A stretch of 64,000 nucleotides of DNA from Hymenobacter ruricola (lineage in GTDB: Bacteria; Bacteroidota; Bacteroidia; Cytophagales; Hymenobacteraceae): contig NZ_JADQDM010000002.1 of assembly GCF_015694525.1 (NCBI RefSeq), positions 1-64,000 of the forward strand, written 5' to 3'. The notes under the pieces are model-generated. The model ran no database searches and was not told where the DNA came from. It was given only the letters and a program-made list of their open reading frames with translations. Each line of letters begins with the position of its first letter. The stretch's first letter is position 1. Shown here in pieces: positions 1 to 8,878 of the stretch. A program made the position numbers and the translations under genes.

Positions 1-76
1 ATTAATACCAACAAGCGAAAAGAAAAGGGCCGCCTCAATTGAGGCGGCCCTTTTCTTTTCGCTTGTTGGTATTAAT
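1..76. repeat. Perfect 76-bp palindrome without a spacer
   Basis: Bases 1-38 are the exact reverse complement of bases 39-76, centred between 38 and 39 with no loop. The core (GGGCCGCCTCAA and its complement, flanked by A and T runs) has the form of an intrinsic terminator, and the stop codon of the minus-strand gene at 72-467 lies inside the right arm. The pairing reaches the first base of the window, so its true left limit is unknown. It is either a terminator with an unusually long stem, the edge of a larger inverted duplication, or a fold-back artefact at a contig end. Confidence 0.9.
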
Positions 77-467
77 TATTCTTTGTTGTGATAACAACGG
101 CACCATTAATGCCAAGCTGACCGTATCGAACAATGGCACTGTCTCCTTTGACAATAAGAATGTGCTCGATGTCTTGAGGATTGATGCTATTAAGCCCCTC
201 AATGTTCATGATTTTGCCATCATTCACATTGGCAATTTTACCGTCTATTACAAAAAGGGGCGGAGGAATTCGATTATCACGAAAAGTGAAGGGTTGCTTG
301 CTGTGAGAGTCCGAAACGGCTTCGCCAGTGACGGTTGGCTTAATTGCCGGTACAGATTCAATTCTTCTGGCTTGAATAGCTGGAATAGCTTGGGCATGCA
401 CTTTTATTGAAAGCACCGTTGCAACAATGAAACAAGTGGGGATGCTGAAAGCAGCTTTGGGCGTCAT
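72..467 (-). CDS. Small secreted protein with TonB-receptor plug-like domain
   Basis: 131 residues. An N-terminal hydrophobic segment ending in VHAQA (about residues 1-27) looks like a signal peptide. The C-terminal half carries the pattern of a SusC/TonB receptor plug: LFVIDGK at about residue 71, NPQDIEHILIVKGDSAI, then YGQLGINGAVVITTK near the end. No beta-barrel follows, so this is a stand-alone plug-like domain and not a receptor. Such short proteins occur in Bacteroidota; their role is unknown to me and a link to TonB or surface signalling is only inferred. The ATG at 467-465 is the only good start before the signal peptide. The stop codon lies within the edge palindrome, which probably terminates the transcript. 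Confidence 0.7.
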   Translation of the reverse strand: MTPKAAFSIPTCFIVATVLSIKVHAQAIPAIQARRIESVPAIKPTVTGEAVSDSHSKQPFTFRDNRIPPPLFVIDGKIANVNDGKIMNIEGLNSINPQDIEHILIVKGDSAIVRYGQLGINGAVVITTKNN

Positions 468-522
468 TTTACGATTTTAATGAATGATGCCCGATAATTA
501 GAGTTTACACATGCCGCAGTTT

Positions 523-1779
523 TTATTTTAGTTTATCCAGCGCCGCCCGCAGCCGGGGCAACGCCGCCAGAATAGAATCCGTCGTTTCGGCGCCCACCGA
601 GGCGCGGAACCACGGTTCCGAAGCTGGTGAGCCAAAGGCGCTGAAGGGCACCAGCGCCAGCTTGGCTTCGGAAATGAGGTAGGAAGTCAGCTCCGCGGTG
701 GTTTTCAGCACGGTGCCGTCGGGCGCGGTGCGGCCCAGCACGTCAATCTTGGCGGTGAGGTAGATGGCGCCGGCAGGAGCCACAGCATCGACGGGGTAGC
801 CGGCGGCCTGCAGTTCCTTTAAGCCGTCGAACAAGGCTTGCAGGGAGCTTTGCAGCTTGTGTTTGGATTCGGTCAAAAAAGCATCCACCGCGGCGGTGTC
901 GGGCATGAAGTGGGCGGTGGCTACCTGCTCGGCCTTGGGCGCCCAGGCACCCACGTGACCCAGGATGGATTTCATCTTCTCAATGATGGCCGGGGGGCCG
1001 AAGCTGTAGCCCACGCGCACGCCAGTGGCCGCGAAGCACTTCGAAATGCCGTCGATGTACACGACATAGTCGCGCAGCTCGGGGCGCAGGCTCACCGGGT
1101 CGTGGTGCTGGGTATCGCCGAAGGTGAGGAGCCAGTAAATCTGGTCGTAAAGGATGTAAATCGGCTTCTCATCGGGGCCGCGGCGCTTGTTTTCGGCTAT
1201 CACCAGCTCGCAGATTTCTTCCAGGCCAGCCTTGGTGAACACCGTGCCGGTCGGGTTTAGCGGCGAGCACAGGGCTAGCAGCGTGGCGCCGGCCACGTGC
1301 GGGGCCAGGTCGGCGGCGGTGGGCATGAAGCTGTTTTCGGCGCGGGTGGGCACGGCCACGGGCGTGGCGCCCGTCAGGTGGCAGTAGTGGTTGTTGTTCC
1401 AGCTGGGCAGCGGGAAAATCACCCGGTCGCCGGGGTCGACCAAGGCACGGTAGGTGGCGTAGATAAGCGGGCGCGAGCCGCCGGCAATCAGTATGTCGTT
1501 TGGCCCGTACTCCAACCCCTGGCGGGTTTTCAGGAAGTCCGAAACCGACTGGCGCAGCTCGCCGATGCCCGCGGCCGGCGGGTAGTTGGTGAGCCCGGCC
1601 TGGTAGGCCTGCGTGATGCCCTCGGTGAGGCCGGCCGGAATGGGAAAAATCTTCGGGTCGAAATCGCCGATGGTCAGGTTGCAGATGTTGGCGCCCTGGC
1701 GCACCTGCTCGCTCACCTGGTTGCCAATGCGAATGATTTCGGAGCCGCTCAGGCCGGCGGCCATCTTGGATACTTGCAT
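523..1779 (-). CDS. Pyridoxal-phosphate-dependent aminotransferase, class I/II
   Basis: 418 residues, normal length for fold-type I aminotransferases of the aspartate/aromatic group, cytoplasmic. Visible signatures are the N-terminal substrate loop (LTIGDFDPKIFPIP), the NPTG motif at N175 that contacts the cofactor, YDQIYW near residue 221, and the SKCFAATGVRVGY motif with the Schiff-base lysine at about K247. The amino-acid substrate cannot be read from the sequence. Its neighbours (small plug protein downstream, outer-membrane receptor upstream on the same strand, 81 bp away) do not point to a pathway. A near-consensus -7 element (TACCTTCG on the minus strand at 1825-1818) lies 40 bp upstream of the ATG. 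Confidence 0.9.
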   Translation of the reverse strand: MQVSKMAAGLSGSEIIRIGNQVSEQVRQGANICNLTIGDFDPKIFPIPAGLTEGITQAYQAGLTNYPPAAGIGELRQSVSDFLKTRQGLEYGPNDILIAGGSRPLIYATYRALVDPGDRVIFPLPSWNNNHYCHLTGATPVAVPTRAENSFMPTAADLAPHVAGATLLALCSPLNPTGTVFTKAGLEEICELVIAENKRRGPDEKPIYILYDQIYWLLTFGDTQHHDPVSLRPELRDYVVYIDGISKCFAATGVRVGYSFGPPAIIEKMKSILGHVGAWAPKAEQVATAHFMPDTAAVDAFLTESKHKLQSSLQALFDGLKELQAAGYPVDAVAPAGAIYLTAKIDVLGRTAPDGTVLKTTAELTSYLISEAKLALVPFSAFGSPASEPWFRASVGAETTDSILAALPRLRAALDKLK

Positions 1780-1860
1780 AGAATGGAGGGGGCGGGCCGA
1801 TAGTGCCGCACCGGCCGCGAAGGTATTTCAGGGTTGCCAATTGGGCGGCCCCTGGCGCAC

Positions 1861-4395
1861 TTACTGGCTCGCCGCGCGACGCAACTCGTCCTCGGCGCCG
1901 GCCATGCGCTTGCGGGCCGCGGCCACTTTGCTGCTGCCGAAGCGGTAGGTGAAGGCGGCTGTGGCCACCCGCGTGTCCTGCCGCTGCAGGAAGCTTTCGG
2001 AGAAGCCGGTGTACACCGAGGTGAAGCGCCCGGGCGCCGTGTAAAACACGTCGGCCACGTTCAGGCGCAGCGTGGCCTGCTTGGCCCAAAAGCTGCGCTG
2101 AAAGCCCACCAGCACCTGCTCACGCGGCCGCCCCTGCTCGAAGCCCCAGATTTCACCCGATTGAAATGTGCCATTCAACTCCGCTGTCCAGCCGTGGGGC
2201 AGGCTGAAGGTGTTGTTGGCCGACAGCTGGCAGGCGGGCTGCTGGCGGTCGAGCACGGTGCCGGCCAGCTCGCCCTGGAACCGCGAATAGTAGAAAACCC
2301 CATTGGCGTACAGGGTCCACCATTTGGCGGGCTCCAGCGGGGCCGTCAGGGTGAGGGCGAGGTACTGCTGCGTGCTCAGGTTGACGTCGCGGTTCACCAC
2401 CTGGCGGCCGCCGTCGGGCGCGGGCTGCACCGTGGTGATGATGGGCAGGTGGGTGTGGGCGTAGGTGAGGGCGGCGATGAATTTCTGCCGGTACGTGTGC
2501 GTCAGGTCCACGTTGTAGCTGGTCTGGGCCACCAGGTAGGGGTTGCCGGAGCGGTAGGAAACGGCGTCGACGTAGGCCCGCAGGGGGTTCAGCTGGCCGT
2601 AATTGGGCCGGTCGACGCGCCGGCCGGCCGTGAGGGCCAGGGCGTGGCGTGCATTGAGGGTGCGCTGCACGGAGGCCGTGGGAAACCACTGCAGGTACTG
2701 CTGCTCGCGCATTTCCTCGCCGGCCAGGGTGGTGCGAATGGTGGCCTGCTCGGCGCGCAGGCCGGCCTGGAACCTGGTGCTGGCGCTGCCGCCGCGCACG
2801 GCCGCATAGGCGGCGTTCACGTTCTCGTAATAGTCGAAATTGTTGGAGATGTTCGGCTGGTAGGTGCCGTTGTTGAAGAACAAGGCGACGTTGCCCGAAA
2901 CCACCCGGGTCGATTTCAGGCCCATTTCGAGGCGGCTGCGGTAGGGCAGAGGGCGGCTGTAGTCCAGCTTCAGGGCCCCGATGGACAGGTCGTTGCGCTG
3001 GTCCCCCGTGAGCAAGGAGGTGGGCAACGCGGGCTCCTCGTAGTTGGTGTACAGGTCGAGGGAGCGCGTGGTGGAGTAGCGGGCATAGTCAGCATCGGCC
3101 GTCAGGCTCGCCGCCGCGGCCGAGTCAGCAAACACGTGCCGTAGGTTGAGGTTGGCGCTGCCATTGGGCCGGTTGATGCCCTGTGCCGCCAGCGACTGGT
3201 ACCGGCCGGCGGGCCCGCCGAGCTCATCGGTAAACTGCGTCCGGGTGTCGTTGTTGGTCGTGGTTTCGCTGAACAGGCCCGTCAGCGAAACGCCCGCCAG
3301 CGTCCGTTTCGACAGGTTTACGTCGGCCCCCAGCCGGGCGCTGTGCGAGTGCAGGTTGAGCACGCGCTTGCCCGTCACGGTGCTATTCACGGCGGGCAGC
3401 CCCGCCGCGGCCCCGTACTGCCGGTAAAACTCCTGCCGCACGAAGTCGTTGCGGTTGGCGTAGGTGTAAGTGCCGTAAAAATTCGTGTTTTTGCGCCGGT
3501 GGTTGAGCGCCAGGCCGGTGGTGAATTTGCCGTACTCGCCGCGCCCGTAGCTGACGTTGGCCGAACCGTTGGTGCCGAGGCGCTGGTCTTTTTTGAGGTT
3601 GATGGCAATGACGCCGGCGCCGCCCTGCGCGTCGTACTGCGCCGGCGGGTTGGTGATGAGTTCGATGCTTTGCAGCTGCTCGGCGGGCAGGGCGCGCAGG
3701 TAGTCGGCCAGCTCGGCCCCCGAGAGCGGCACGCGCTTGCCGTCCACCACCAGCAGCACGCCCTGCCGGCCGCGCAGGGCCACGCCGGTTTCCGTGGTCA
3801 CGCCGGGCGCGCGATTCAGCACGTCGAGGGCCGTGGCGCCGGCCGAAAGCGGGCTGTCGGCCACGTTCACCACGGTGCGGTCGGCTTGGTGCTCAAACAG
3901 TGGCTTGCGGGCCGTCACGGTCACTTCCTTCAGGGCCGTGGCCTGGCTCACTTCCAGCACGAGGGCGGGCAGCGCAATGCCGGCCGGGGCCAGGGCAAAC
4001 GGCGCGCTCCAGGCGCGGCGCAGGCCCACCTGGGCCGCCGACACCACGTAGCGCCCGCCCGGCGCACCTTCCAGCCGAAAGCTGCCTTTTTCGTCGCTAA
4101 ACTCCGTCTTTACCACCACCGAATCGGCGGCCCGGTGGAGGGTCACGGTCGCGAATTCCACCACCGGGCCCGGGCCCGTGGCCACGGTGCCCCGCACCGC
4201 CGCCTTGCCCTGGGCCCGGGCCGGCACCAGGCCCGCCAGCCAAAGCAGCAGAAGCAGGGCAAAGGCCGCCAGTCGCCCGGGCCGGGCCCCCAAAAGCTCA
4301 ACACGTGACCAGGCCGGCAGAAGGTATGAGATGCGCACAGGAAGGGGGTAGAGAAGGAGTGAGACAGCTGCCGCGCGGAAAAACGAGGGATTCAA
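1861..4395 (-). CDS. TonB-dependent outer-membrane beta-barrel receptor
   Basis: 844 residues from the ATG at 4395. A leucine-rich stretch at about residues 40-62 ending in PARAQ is the likely signal peptide. It is followed by a carboxypeptidase-regulatory-like domain (about 65-150), a plug domain (about 160-260, with VDGKRVPLSG and GGAGVIAINLKK), and a long beta-barrel. The C-terminus, ending in a basic tail after FTYRFGSSKV, matches the outer-membrane beta-barrel family common in Bacteroidota. The substrate is unknown. The signal peptide sits unusually far from the ATG; the in-frame TTG at 4293, which would give a protein starting just before GARPGRLAAF, is an attractive alternative start. 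No SusD-like partner is adjacent. Confidence 0.85.
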   Translation of the reverse strand: MNPSFFRAAAVSLLLYPLPVRISYLLPAWSRVELLGARPGRLAAFALLLLLWLAGLVPARAQGKAAVRGTVATGPGPVVEFATVTLHRAADSVVVKTEFSDEKGSFRLEGAPGGRYVVSAAQVGLRRAWSAPFALAPAGIALPALVLEVSQATALKEVTVTARKPLFEHQADRTVVNVADSPLSAGATALDVLNRAPGVTTETGVALRGRQGVLLVVDGKRVPLSGAELADYLRALPAEQLQSIELITNPPAQYDAQGGAGVIAINLKKDQRLGTNGSANVSYGRGEYGKFTTGLALNHRRKNTNFYGTYTYANRNDFVRQEFYRQYGAAAGLPAVNSTVTGKRVLNLHSHSARLGADVNLSKRTLAGVSLTGLFSETTTNNDTRTQFTDELGGPAGRYQSLAAQGINRPNGSANLNLRHVFADSAAAASLTADADYARYSTTRSLDLYTNYEEPALPTSLLTGDQRNDLSIGALKLDYSRPLPYRSRLEMGLKSTRVVSGNVALFFNNGTYQPNISNNFDYYENVNAAYAAVRGGSASTRFQAGLRAEQATIRTTLAGEEMREQQYLQWFPTASVQRTLNARHALALTAGRRVDRPNYGQLNPLRAYVDAVSYRSGNPYLVAQTSYNVDLTHTYRQKFIAALTYAHTHLPIITTVQPAPDGGRQVVNRDVNLSTQQYLALTLTAPLEPAKWWTLYANGVFYYSRFQGELAGTVLDRQQPACQLSANNTFSLPHGWTAELNGTFQSGEIWGFEQGRPREQVLVGFQRSFWAKQATLRLNVADVFYTAPGRFTSVYTGFSESFLQRQDTRVATAAFTYRFGSSKVAAARKRMAGAEDELRRAASQ

Positions 4396-4506
4396 AAGCA
4401 GGCTAGCGTCTTTTGTTTGACCAGGTTAGGCAGCGCAACGAAGCATAAAGGTCAGGGTTTTGCGTCATTTATCCAAAGCCGGTGCGCGGCTCTGTGGCCC
4501 AGCCGG

Positions 4507-4514
4507 TAAATTTG
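4507..4514 (+). promoter_or_regulatory. -7 promoter element of tsaE
   Basis: TAAATTTG matches the Bacteroidota -7 consensus TAnnTTTG exactly. It ends only four bases before the tsaE ATG at 4519, so transcription would begin at or next to the start codon. No clear TTG -33 element is visible at the expected distance. Confidence 0.5.
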
Positions 4515-4518
4515 CGGC

Positions 4519-4956
4519 ATGCTTCCGCTCTTCCTTGCCGTTCCCTCCCTCCAGGCGCTGCCGGCCGCGGCCCGGCAGGTGCGCGCGGCCATCGACGAAT
4601 CTGCTTGCACCGTGGTGGCCTTCGAAGGCGAGATGGGGGCCGGCAAAACCACCTTTATCCGGGCACTGGCCGCCGAACTGGGCGTGACGGACGACGTGAG
4701 CAGCCCCACGTTTTCGCTGGTAAACGAGTACCGCGACGGCCGGCAGCGGCCCGTGTACCATTTCGATTTCTACCGCATCAACTCCCTCGCCGAAGCTGAA
4801 CAGATGGGGGCCGTAGAGTACTTGGATTCGGGGTATCTTTGCTTGGTGGAATGGCCTGCGCGGGTGGCCGAATTATTGCCCGCGCCGCGCCTCGAAGTCC
4901 GCATCAGCGCGGTGAGCGCCGAAGCCCGCGAAATTTACCTGACCCTTATCCCGTAA
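4519..4956 (+). CDS. tsaE: tRNA N6-adenosine threonylcarbamoyltransferase ATPase TsaE
   Basis: 145 residues, the usual size. TsaE is the ATPase that works with TsaB and TsaD to place the t6A modification on ANN-decoding tRNAs in the cytoplasm. The Walker A motif GEMGAGKTT is at about residues 35-43. SSPTFSLVNEY, FDFYRI and the C-terminal CLVEWP segment are all typical. The next Met is inside the P-loop, so the ATG at 4519 is the only sensible start. That puts the start codon at the predicted transcription start. The alanine-dehydrogenase-like gene follows 101 bp downstream on the same strand. Confidence 0.93.
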   Translation: MLPLFLAVPSLQALPAAARQVRAAIDESACTVVAFEGEMGAGKTTFIRALAAELGVTDDVSSPTFSLVNEYRDGRQRPVYHFDFYRINSLAEAEQMGAVEYLDSGYLCLVEWPARVAELLPAPRLEVRISAVSAEAREIYLTLIP

Positions 4957-5057
4957 TCTCCGCCTTATATCAATTAAATATCAGTAGCTAAACAAGCTGG
5001 CTTGCAAGCAGTCGGCTTGCCTTGATGATTGTTAATTGGTAAGTATTCCTTGAAATT

Positions 5058-6284
5058 ATGCCCGAGCAGCTACCATCCGGTTTTGAGTCCCTGGCCACCA
5101 GCCGCGCCTATTTCACCCAGGAATCGATGCTGGCCGTGGAAACCCGGAAGCGCAAGCTTTTCATCGGCTTGCCCCGCGAGACCTCGCTCCAGGAAAACCG
5201 CCTCGGCCTCACGCCCGAAGCCGTGCAGCACCTGGTGAGCGCGGGCCACGAAGTGGTGATGGAAGCCGGTGCCGGCGAGCCCAGCAAGTACGCCGACCAC
5301 GCCTACTCCGAAGCCGGGGCCCAGATAGCCTACTCCACGGAGGAAGTGTACAAGGCCGACGTGCTGCTGAAAGTGGCCCCGCCCACGCTCGAAGAAATTG
5401 AGCTGCTGCACCCGGGCCAAACCCTGATTTCGGCCCTGCAAATGGGCTCGATGACCCCCGAATACATTGCCGCGCTCTCGCGCAAAAAAATCAACGCCAT
5501 CGGCTTCGAGCTGATGAAAGACCCCAGCGGCGCCCGCCCCGTGGTGCGCGCCATGAGCGAAATCGCGGGCTCGACGGTGATGCTGGTGGCGGCCGAGTAC
5601 CTGGCCCGCTCCAACGAGGGCAAGGGCATCATCCTGGGCGGCATCACGGGCGTGCCGCCGTCGCAGGTGGTCATCCTCGGGGCCGGCACGGTGGCCGAGT
5701 ACGCCGCCCGCGCCGCCACCGGCCTCGGCGCCGAGGTGAAGGTGTTCGATAACCACCTCTACAAGCTGCGCCGCCTCAAGCACAACCTGGGAATGCAGCT
5801 CTATACGAGTACGTTAGATACGTTTGCCCTCAGCCAGCAAATCCGGCGGGCCGATGTGGTTATTGGCGCCCTGGCCGTGGAGGACGGCCGCATTCCCTAC
5901 ATGGTGCCCGAGGAAATGGTGGCCACCATGTCGTCCGGCTCGGTCATCATCGACGTGAGCATCGACCAGGGCGGCTGCTTCGAAACCAGCGAAATGACCA
6001 GCCACAGCAACCCGGTTTTCCGCAAGTACGACGTGGTGCACTACTGCGTGCCCAACATCGCCTCGCGCGTGCCCCGCACCGCCACCAACGCGCTGAGCAA
6101 CATTTTCACGCCCATCCTGCAGGAAATCAGCCAGCACGGCGGCATCAACGAAGTGCTGTTCACCAACGAGCACTTCCGCAGCGGCGTCTACATCTACCGC
6201 GGCTCGCTCACGAATGCCATGATTGCCAAGAAATTCAACCTGCGGTATAAGGAACTGGGGCTATTGATTGCGGTGCGGAATTAA
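5058..6284 (+). CDS. ald: Alanine dehydrogenase / transhydrogenase-like NAD(P)-dependent enzyme
   Basis: 408 residues with the two domains of the alanine dehydrogenase/PNT family. The catalytic domain has GLPRETSLQENRLGLTPE (about 37-54) and the substrate-binding lysine region ADVLLKVAPP (K105). The Rossmann domain begins at VVILGAGTVAEYAA (about 204-217). The family reaction is reversible oxidative deamination of L-alanine to pyruvate. In the segment where classical Ald enzymes have the catalytic histidine (YLHLA), this protein reads SALQMG, so activity on alanine is not assured. It is about 35 residues longer at the N-terminus than classical Ald. The ATG at 5058 is used because an acidic leader precedes the conserved KLFIGLPRE. 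Confidence 0.78.
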   Translation: MPEQLPSGFESLATSRAYFTQESMLAVETRKRKLFIGLPRETSLQENRLGLTPEAVQHLVSAGHEVVMEAGAGEPSKYADHAYSEAGAQIAYSTEEVYKADVLLKVAPPTLEEIELLHPGQTLISALQMGSMTPEYIAALSRKKINAIGFELMKDPSGARPVVRAMSEIAGSTVMLVAAEYLARSNEGKGIILGGITGVPPSQVVILGAGTVAEYAARAATGLGAEVKVFDNHLYKLRRLKHNLGMQLYTSTLDTFALSQQIRRADVVIGALAVEDGRIPYMVPEEMVATMSSGSVIIDVSIDQGGCFETSEMTSHSNPVFRKYDVVHYCVPNIASRVPRTATNALSNIFTPILQEISQHGGINEVLFTNEHFRSGVYIYRGSLTNAMIAKKFNLRYKELGLLIAVRN

Positions 6285-6416
6285 ATCCGACTACCGGCAC
6301 TGGTTAATGCTGAACGGCGCGGGCCCAGTGCTCCGTTGGCGGCAACGAAATGAAGTAAAAAACACGATACTAAAGAGGGCTTTTTTGCTCGAATTTTGTT
6401 CGCGAAAGAGCATCTG

Positions 6417-7727
6417 ATGATTACCACGAATTATACTGCTGCACCGAACAATATTTCTGCCACCGCAAGCGGCAATACTGTGCTGCAAGCTGCTAATACT
6501 GCCAAGACTAAATTTAATTTTGACCTCGAAGCGCTGCGGGCAGTTGCGGCTATTATCGTCGTTTTATCGCATGTGGTCAATACAGTCAATACCCTGGACC
6601 CGGCGTATCACCCCGGCGGCATCTGGGCATACGCCGCGCCGGGCCATCTGAGCGTATTGCTATTTTTTATCCTTTCTGGCTATGTTATCGGGAAGGCGCA
6701 TGCCGTGCCGCTGCAGAGAGACACCATTTTGCTATACCTAAAAAAGCGGTTCGTTAGAATTTATCCAATTTATTCAATCTGCATTCTTTTTGTTTTACTG
6801 GTACTTGTTAAAAGCCCTTCGTTAGCAATAATACTTAGTCATTTATTCCTTACGCAAGGACTGACCACACCAGTACTTCATGATATTGCTCCTTCGTGGT
6901 CGCTTACCTATGAGATAGTATTCTATTTATTGTTCATTCCCATTTCTTATTTCAGGGCAAATCCGGTGTTTATGGCTATTGCCATGGTTATGCTGGGAAC
7001 AATAGCAGCGTACTTTTTTCCAGGCTTTGCCAAGGGCCTGCTGCCGACGTATGCTTTCGGCTTCACGTTCTGGCTGTGTGGGCTGATTTTGGCCAGGTAT
7101 TCGCGGCCCGATGAAAGCACTGTTTCTTACGCTTCAATGGTGGGCATCATCCTGCTGTTTCTGACGCTGGGAGTGCTGGATTCGCCGCCGGCGTTGCTGC
7201 ACCGCGTGCAGCTTTTTTTGCTCAGGAAAGACCTCACCATTGTGCCAGCCGGCCAGGACGCGTATCTGGCTTTTCGGGACTTTGCTTTTTTGCCTTATTG
7301 CGCCGTGATGGTGGCCATCTTTGCCGGCATCAAGCTGAAATTCCGGAAAGCCCTTATTGCGTTTATGACGCTTCTGCCGGCCCTGAGCTTGGTGCATTAT
7401 ATGAAAGCGGAAGACGGGCACCCACCCGTCGCGCTGTTGTTCACGGCGTTATTTTACGCGCTTTCCATCGTTTTCTTTCTGTTTCCGGCCCGCCTGGAGC
7501 AGTTTTCCAAGAGAATAATAAAAGGACTAGTGCCACTGGGCAGCATTTCTTACGGGCTCTACATCGTCCACTTTCCGTTGCTCTGCCTCATCTTGTCGTT
7601 CAGCGCGTTTTCGGGCTCGGGCCTTACTTATTGCGTACGCTTGGCTGTGTTTCTGCTCCTCACGTTCAGCGCCGCTTATTTCCTGGAAAAAGTGTACCAG
7701 CCCCGGGTGAGAAAGGCAATCGGCTAG
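6417..7727 (+). CDS. Acyltransferase family 3 membrane protein
   Basis: 436 residues with about ten hydrophobic segments. It starts with a polar N-terminus (1-38), then FDLEALRAVAAIIVVLSHVVNT, the signature of the acyltransferase-3/OafA/NodX family with its catalytic histidine in LSHV. These integral inner-membrane enzymes move acyl groups onto glycans, often O-antigen or exopolysaccharide. The acceptor here is unknown. The ATG at 6417 is preferred over a TTG at 6396; a near-consensus -7 element (GAATTTTG) lies at 6391-6398. The first 600 bp are clearly more AT-rich than neighbouring genes, consistent with transfer. Its stop codon overlaps that of the convergent flavin reductase by 4 bp through a shared CTAG. 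Confidence 0.87.
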   Translation: MITTNYTAAPNNISATASGNTVLQAANTAKTKFNFDLEALRAVAAIIVVLSHVVNTVNTLDPAYHPGGIWAYAAPGHLSVLLFFILSGYVIGKAHAVPLQRDTILLYLKKRFVRIYPIYSICILFVLLVLVKSPSLAIILSHLFLTQGLTTPVLHDIAPSWSLTYEIVFYLLFIPISYFRANPVFMAIAMVMLGTIAAYFFPGFAKGLLPTYAFGFTFWLCGLILARYSRPDESTVSYASMVGIILLFLTLGVLDSPPALLHRVQLFLLRKDLTIVPAGQDAYLAFRDFAFLPYCAVMVAIFAGIKLKFRKALIAFMTLLPALSLVHYMKAEDGHPPVALLFTALFYALSIVFFLFPARLEQFSKRIIKGLVPLGSISYGLYIVHFPLLCLILSFSAFSGSGLTYCVRLAVFLLLTFSAAYFLEKVYQPRVRKAIG

Positions 7728-8668
7728 CCCTTACCCGCGTTTTTATTTCCGGATAGCAGCAGGGTTTTCCACGCCTCCACCAGCCGTCCTTCGGCCAGGA
7801 ACTGCCGGCCCAGTTGCAGCAATTGCTTCTCCAGCGCTGGAGCATCGTCGCGGTATTTATTAATTAGGTAGGCTACCAGGGGCTCAGTTTTGATTTCGTC
7901 GACTTGCTCCGGCGTGGGCAGGGCGTTGCGCTCGATGTTGGCCAGGCGGCCCAGCTCGTTGCCGGTCAGCACGTCGCTCTGGCGCAGGAAATCGGGCAGC
8001 TGGTCCATACCGATGCCGATGTGGCGGTTGGGCTTGGGCACCTCAAACAGGCTGGCGCCGCTGGCCCGGCAGTACCAGTCGCCGCCGAGACGGGCCACGG
8101 CGTCCAGCTTGAACGGGTCGATGCCGGTGGCGTCGGGCAGCAGGATGTCCTGGCGGAAATGGGCGCGCACCACCCGGCAGATGATGAGGTTGCCGGCGCC
8201 GTGGTTCTGGCCCAGCTCGATGATTTGCTCCACCACGCACTCGAACGCGGCGGGTGCTTCGGCCACGCGCGGCGGGCGCACCTGCTCCGAGGCCAGCTCG
8301 GTGAGGCCGGCTTTGGTGAATTCGTTGACGCCCTTCTCGTACTCGGTGCTGGCCAGGGACATCTGCTCCACCAGCGCAAAATCGCAGATGTTGATGACGA
8401 CTTCGGGCACTTCGCGCACGTTTTGCAGGGTGTGCTTCTGGGAGTTGTCGCGCACGCGGTTGGCGGGCGAAAACACCAGAATGGGCGGGTTGGCGCTGAA
8501 GGCGTTGAAGAAGCTGTAGGGGCTCAGGTTCACGCGCCCGTCGGCGTCCACGGTGCTGGCGAAGGCCACCGGGCGCGGGGCCACGGCCCCCACCATAAAC
8601 GGGTGCCACTGCGCCGGCGTGAGGTCGGCGGGGGTGAGGGAATGGAAAACGGGAGGGGTGGAGGCCAT
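7724..8668 (-). CDS. Flavin reductase family protein (FMN-binding split barrel)
   Basis: 314 residues. Residues about 15-190 match the flavoredoxin/flavin reductase-like family: PRPVAFASTVDADGRVNLSPYSFF near the N-terminus and a NPPILVFSPANR strand that contacts FMN. The C-terminal 100 residues are helical and form the extra tail seen in longer members of this family. It is likely a soluble flavin-binding oxidoreductase; the electron acceptor is unknown. A consensus -7 element (TAGCTTTG) lies on the minus strand about 30 bp before the ATG. It overlaps the convergent acyltransferase gene at their stop codons. Confidence 0.88.
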   Translation of the reverse strand: MASTPPVFHSLTPADLTPAQWHPFMVGAVAPRPVAFASTVDADGRVNLSPYSFFNAFSANPPILVFSPANRVRDNSQKHTLQNVREVPEVVINICDFALVEQMSLASTEYEKGVNEFTKAGLTELASEQVRPPRVAEAPAAFECVVEQIIELGQNHGAGNLIICRVVRAHFRQDILLPDATGIDPFKLDAVARLGGDWYCRASGASLFEVPKPNRHIGIGMDQLPDFLRQSDVLTGNELGRLANIERNALPTPEQVDEIKTEPLVAYLINKYRDDAPALEKQLLQLGRQFLAEGRLVEAWKTLLLSGNKNAGKG

Positions 8669-8699
8669 GGCAAAAAGCAGCGGAAGGGATTTGAAGGGC

Positions 8700-8707
8700 C
8701 AAAGCTA
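8700..8707 (-). promoter_or_regulatory. -7 promoter element of the flavin reductase gene
   Basis: TAGCTTTG on the minus strand matches TAnnTTTG exactly and predicts transcription from about 8694, leaving a leader of about 26 nt before the ATG at 8668. No TTG -33 element is evident. Confidence 0.5.
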
Positions 8708-8878
8708 GAACAGTTTCCGGCGTAGGGGCGGGGCTTACTTCCGCCCACCGGCAAACAGAATAGCGGCGGCGCTGCGAAGGAAGGGCCAACCTATCTGGCG
8801 CGTTCCGTTCCATTCCGCCCGCCGTTGGGTTGTATGTTGCCGGCCGGTTTTGATAACAACCCTCAGCAGCGAAGTCAG

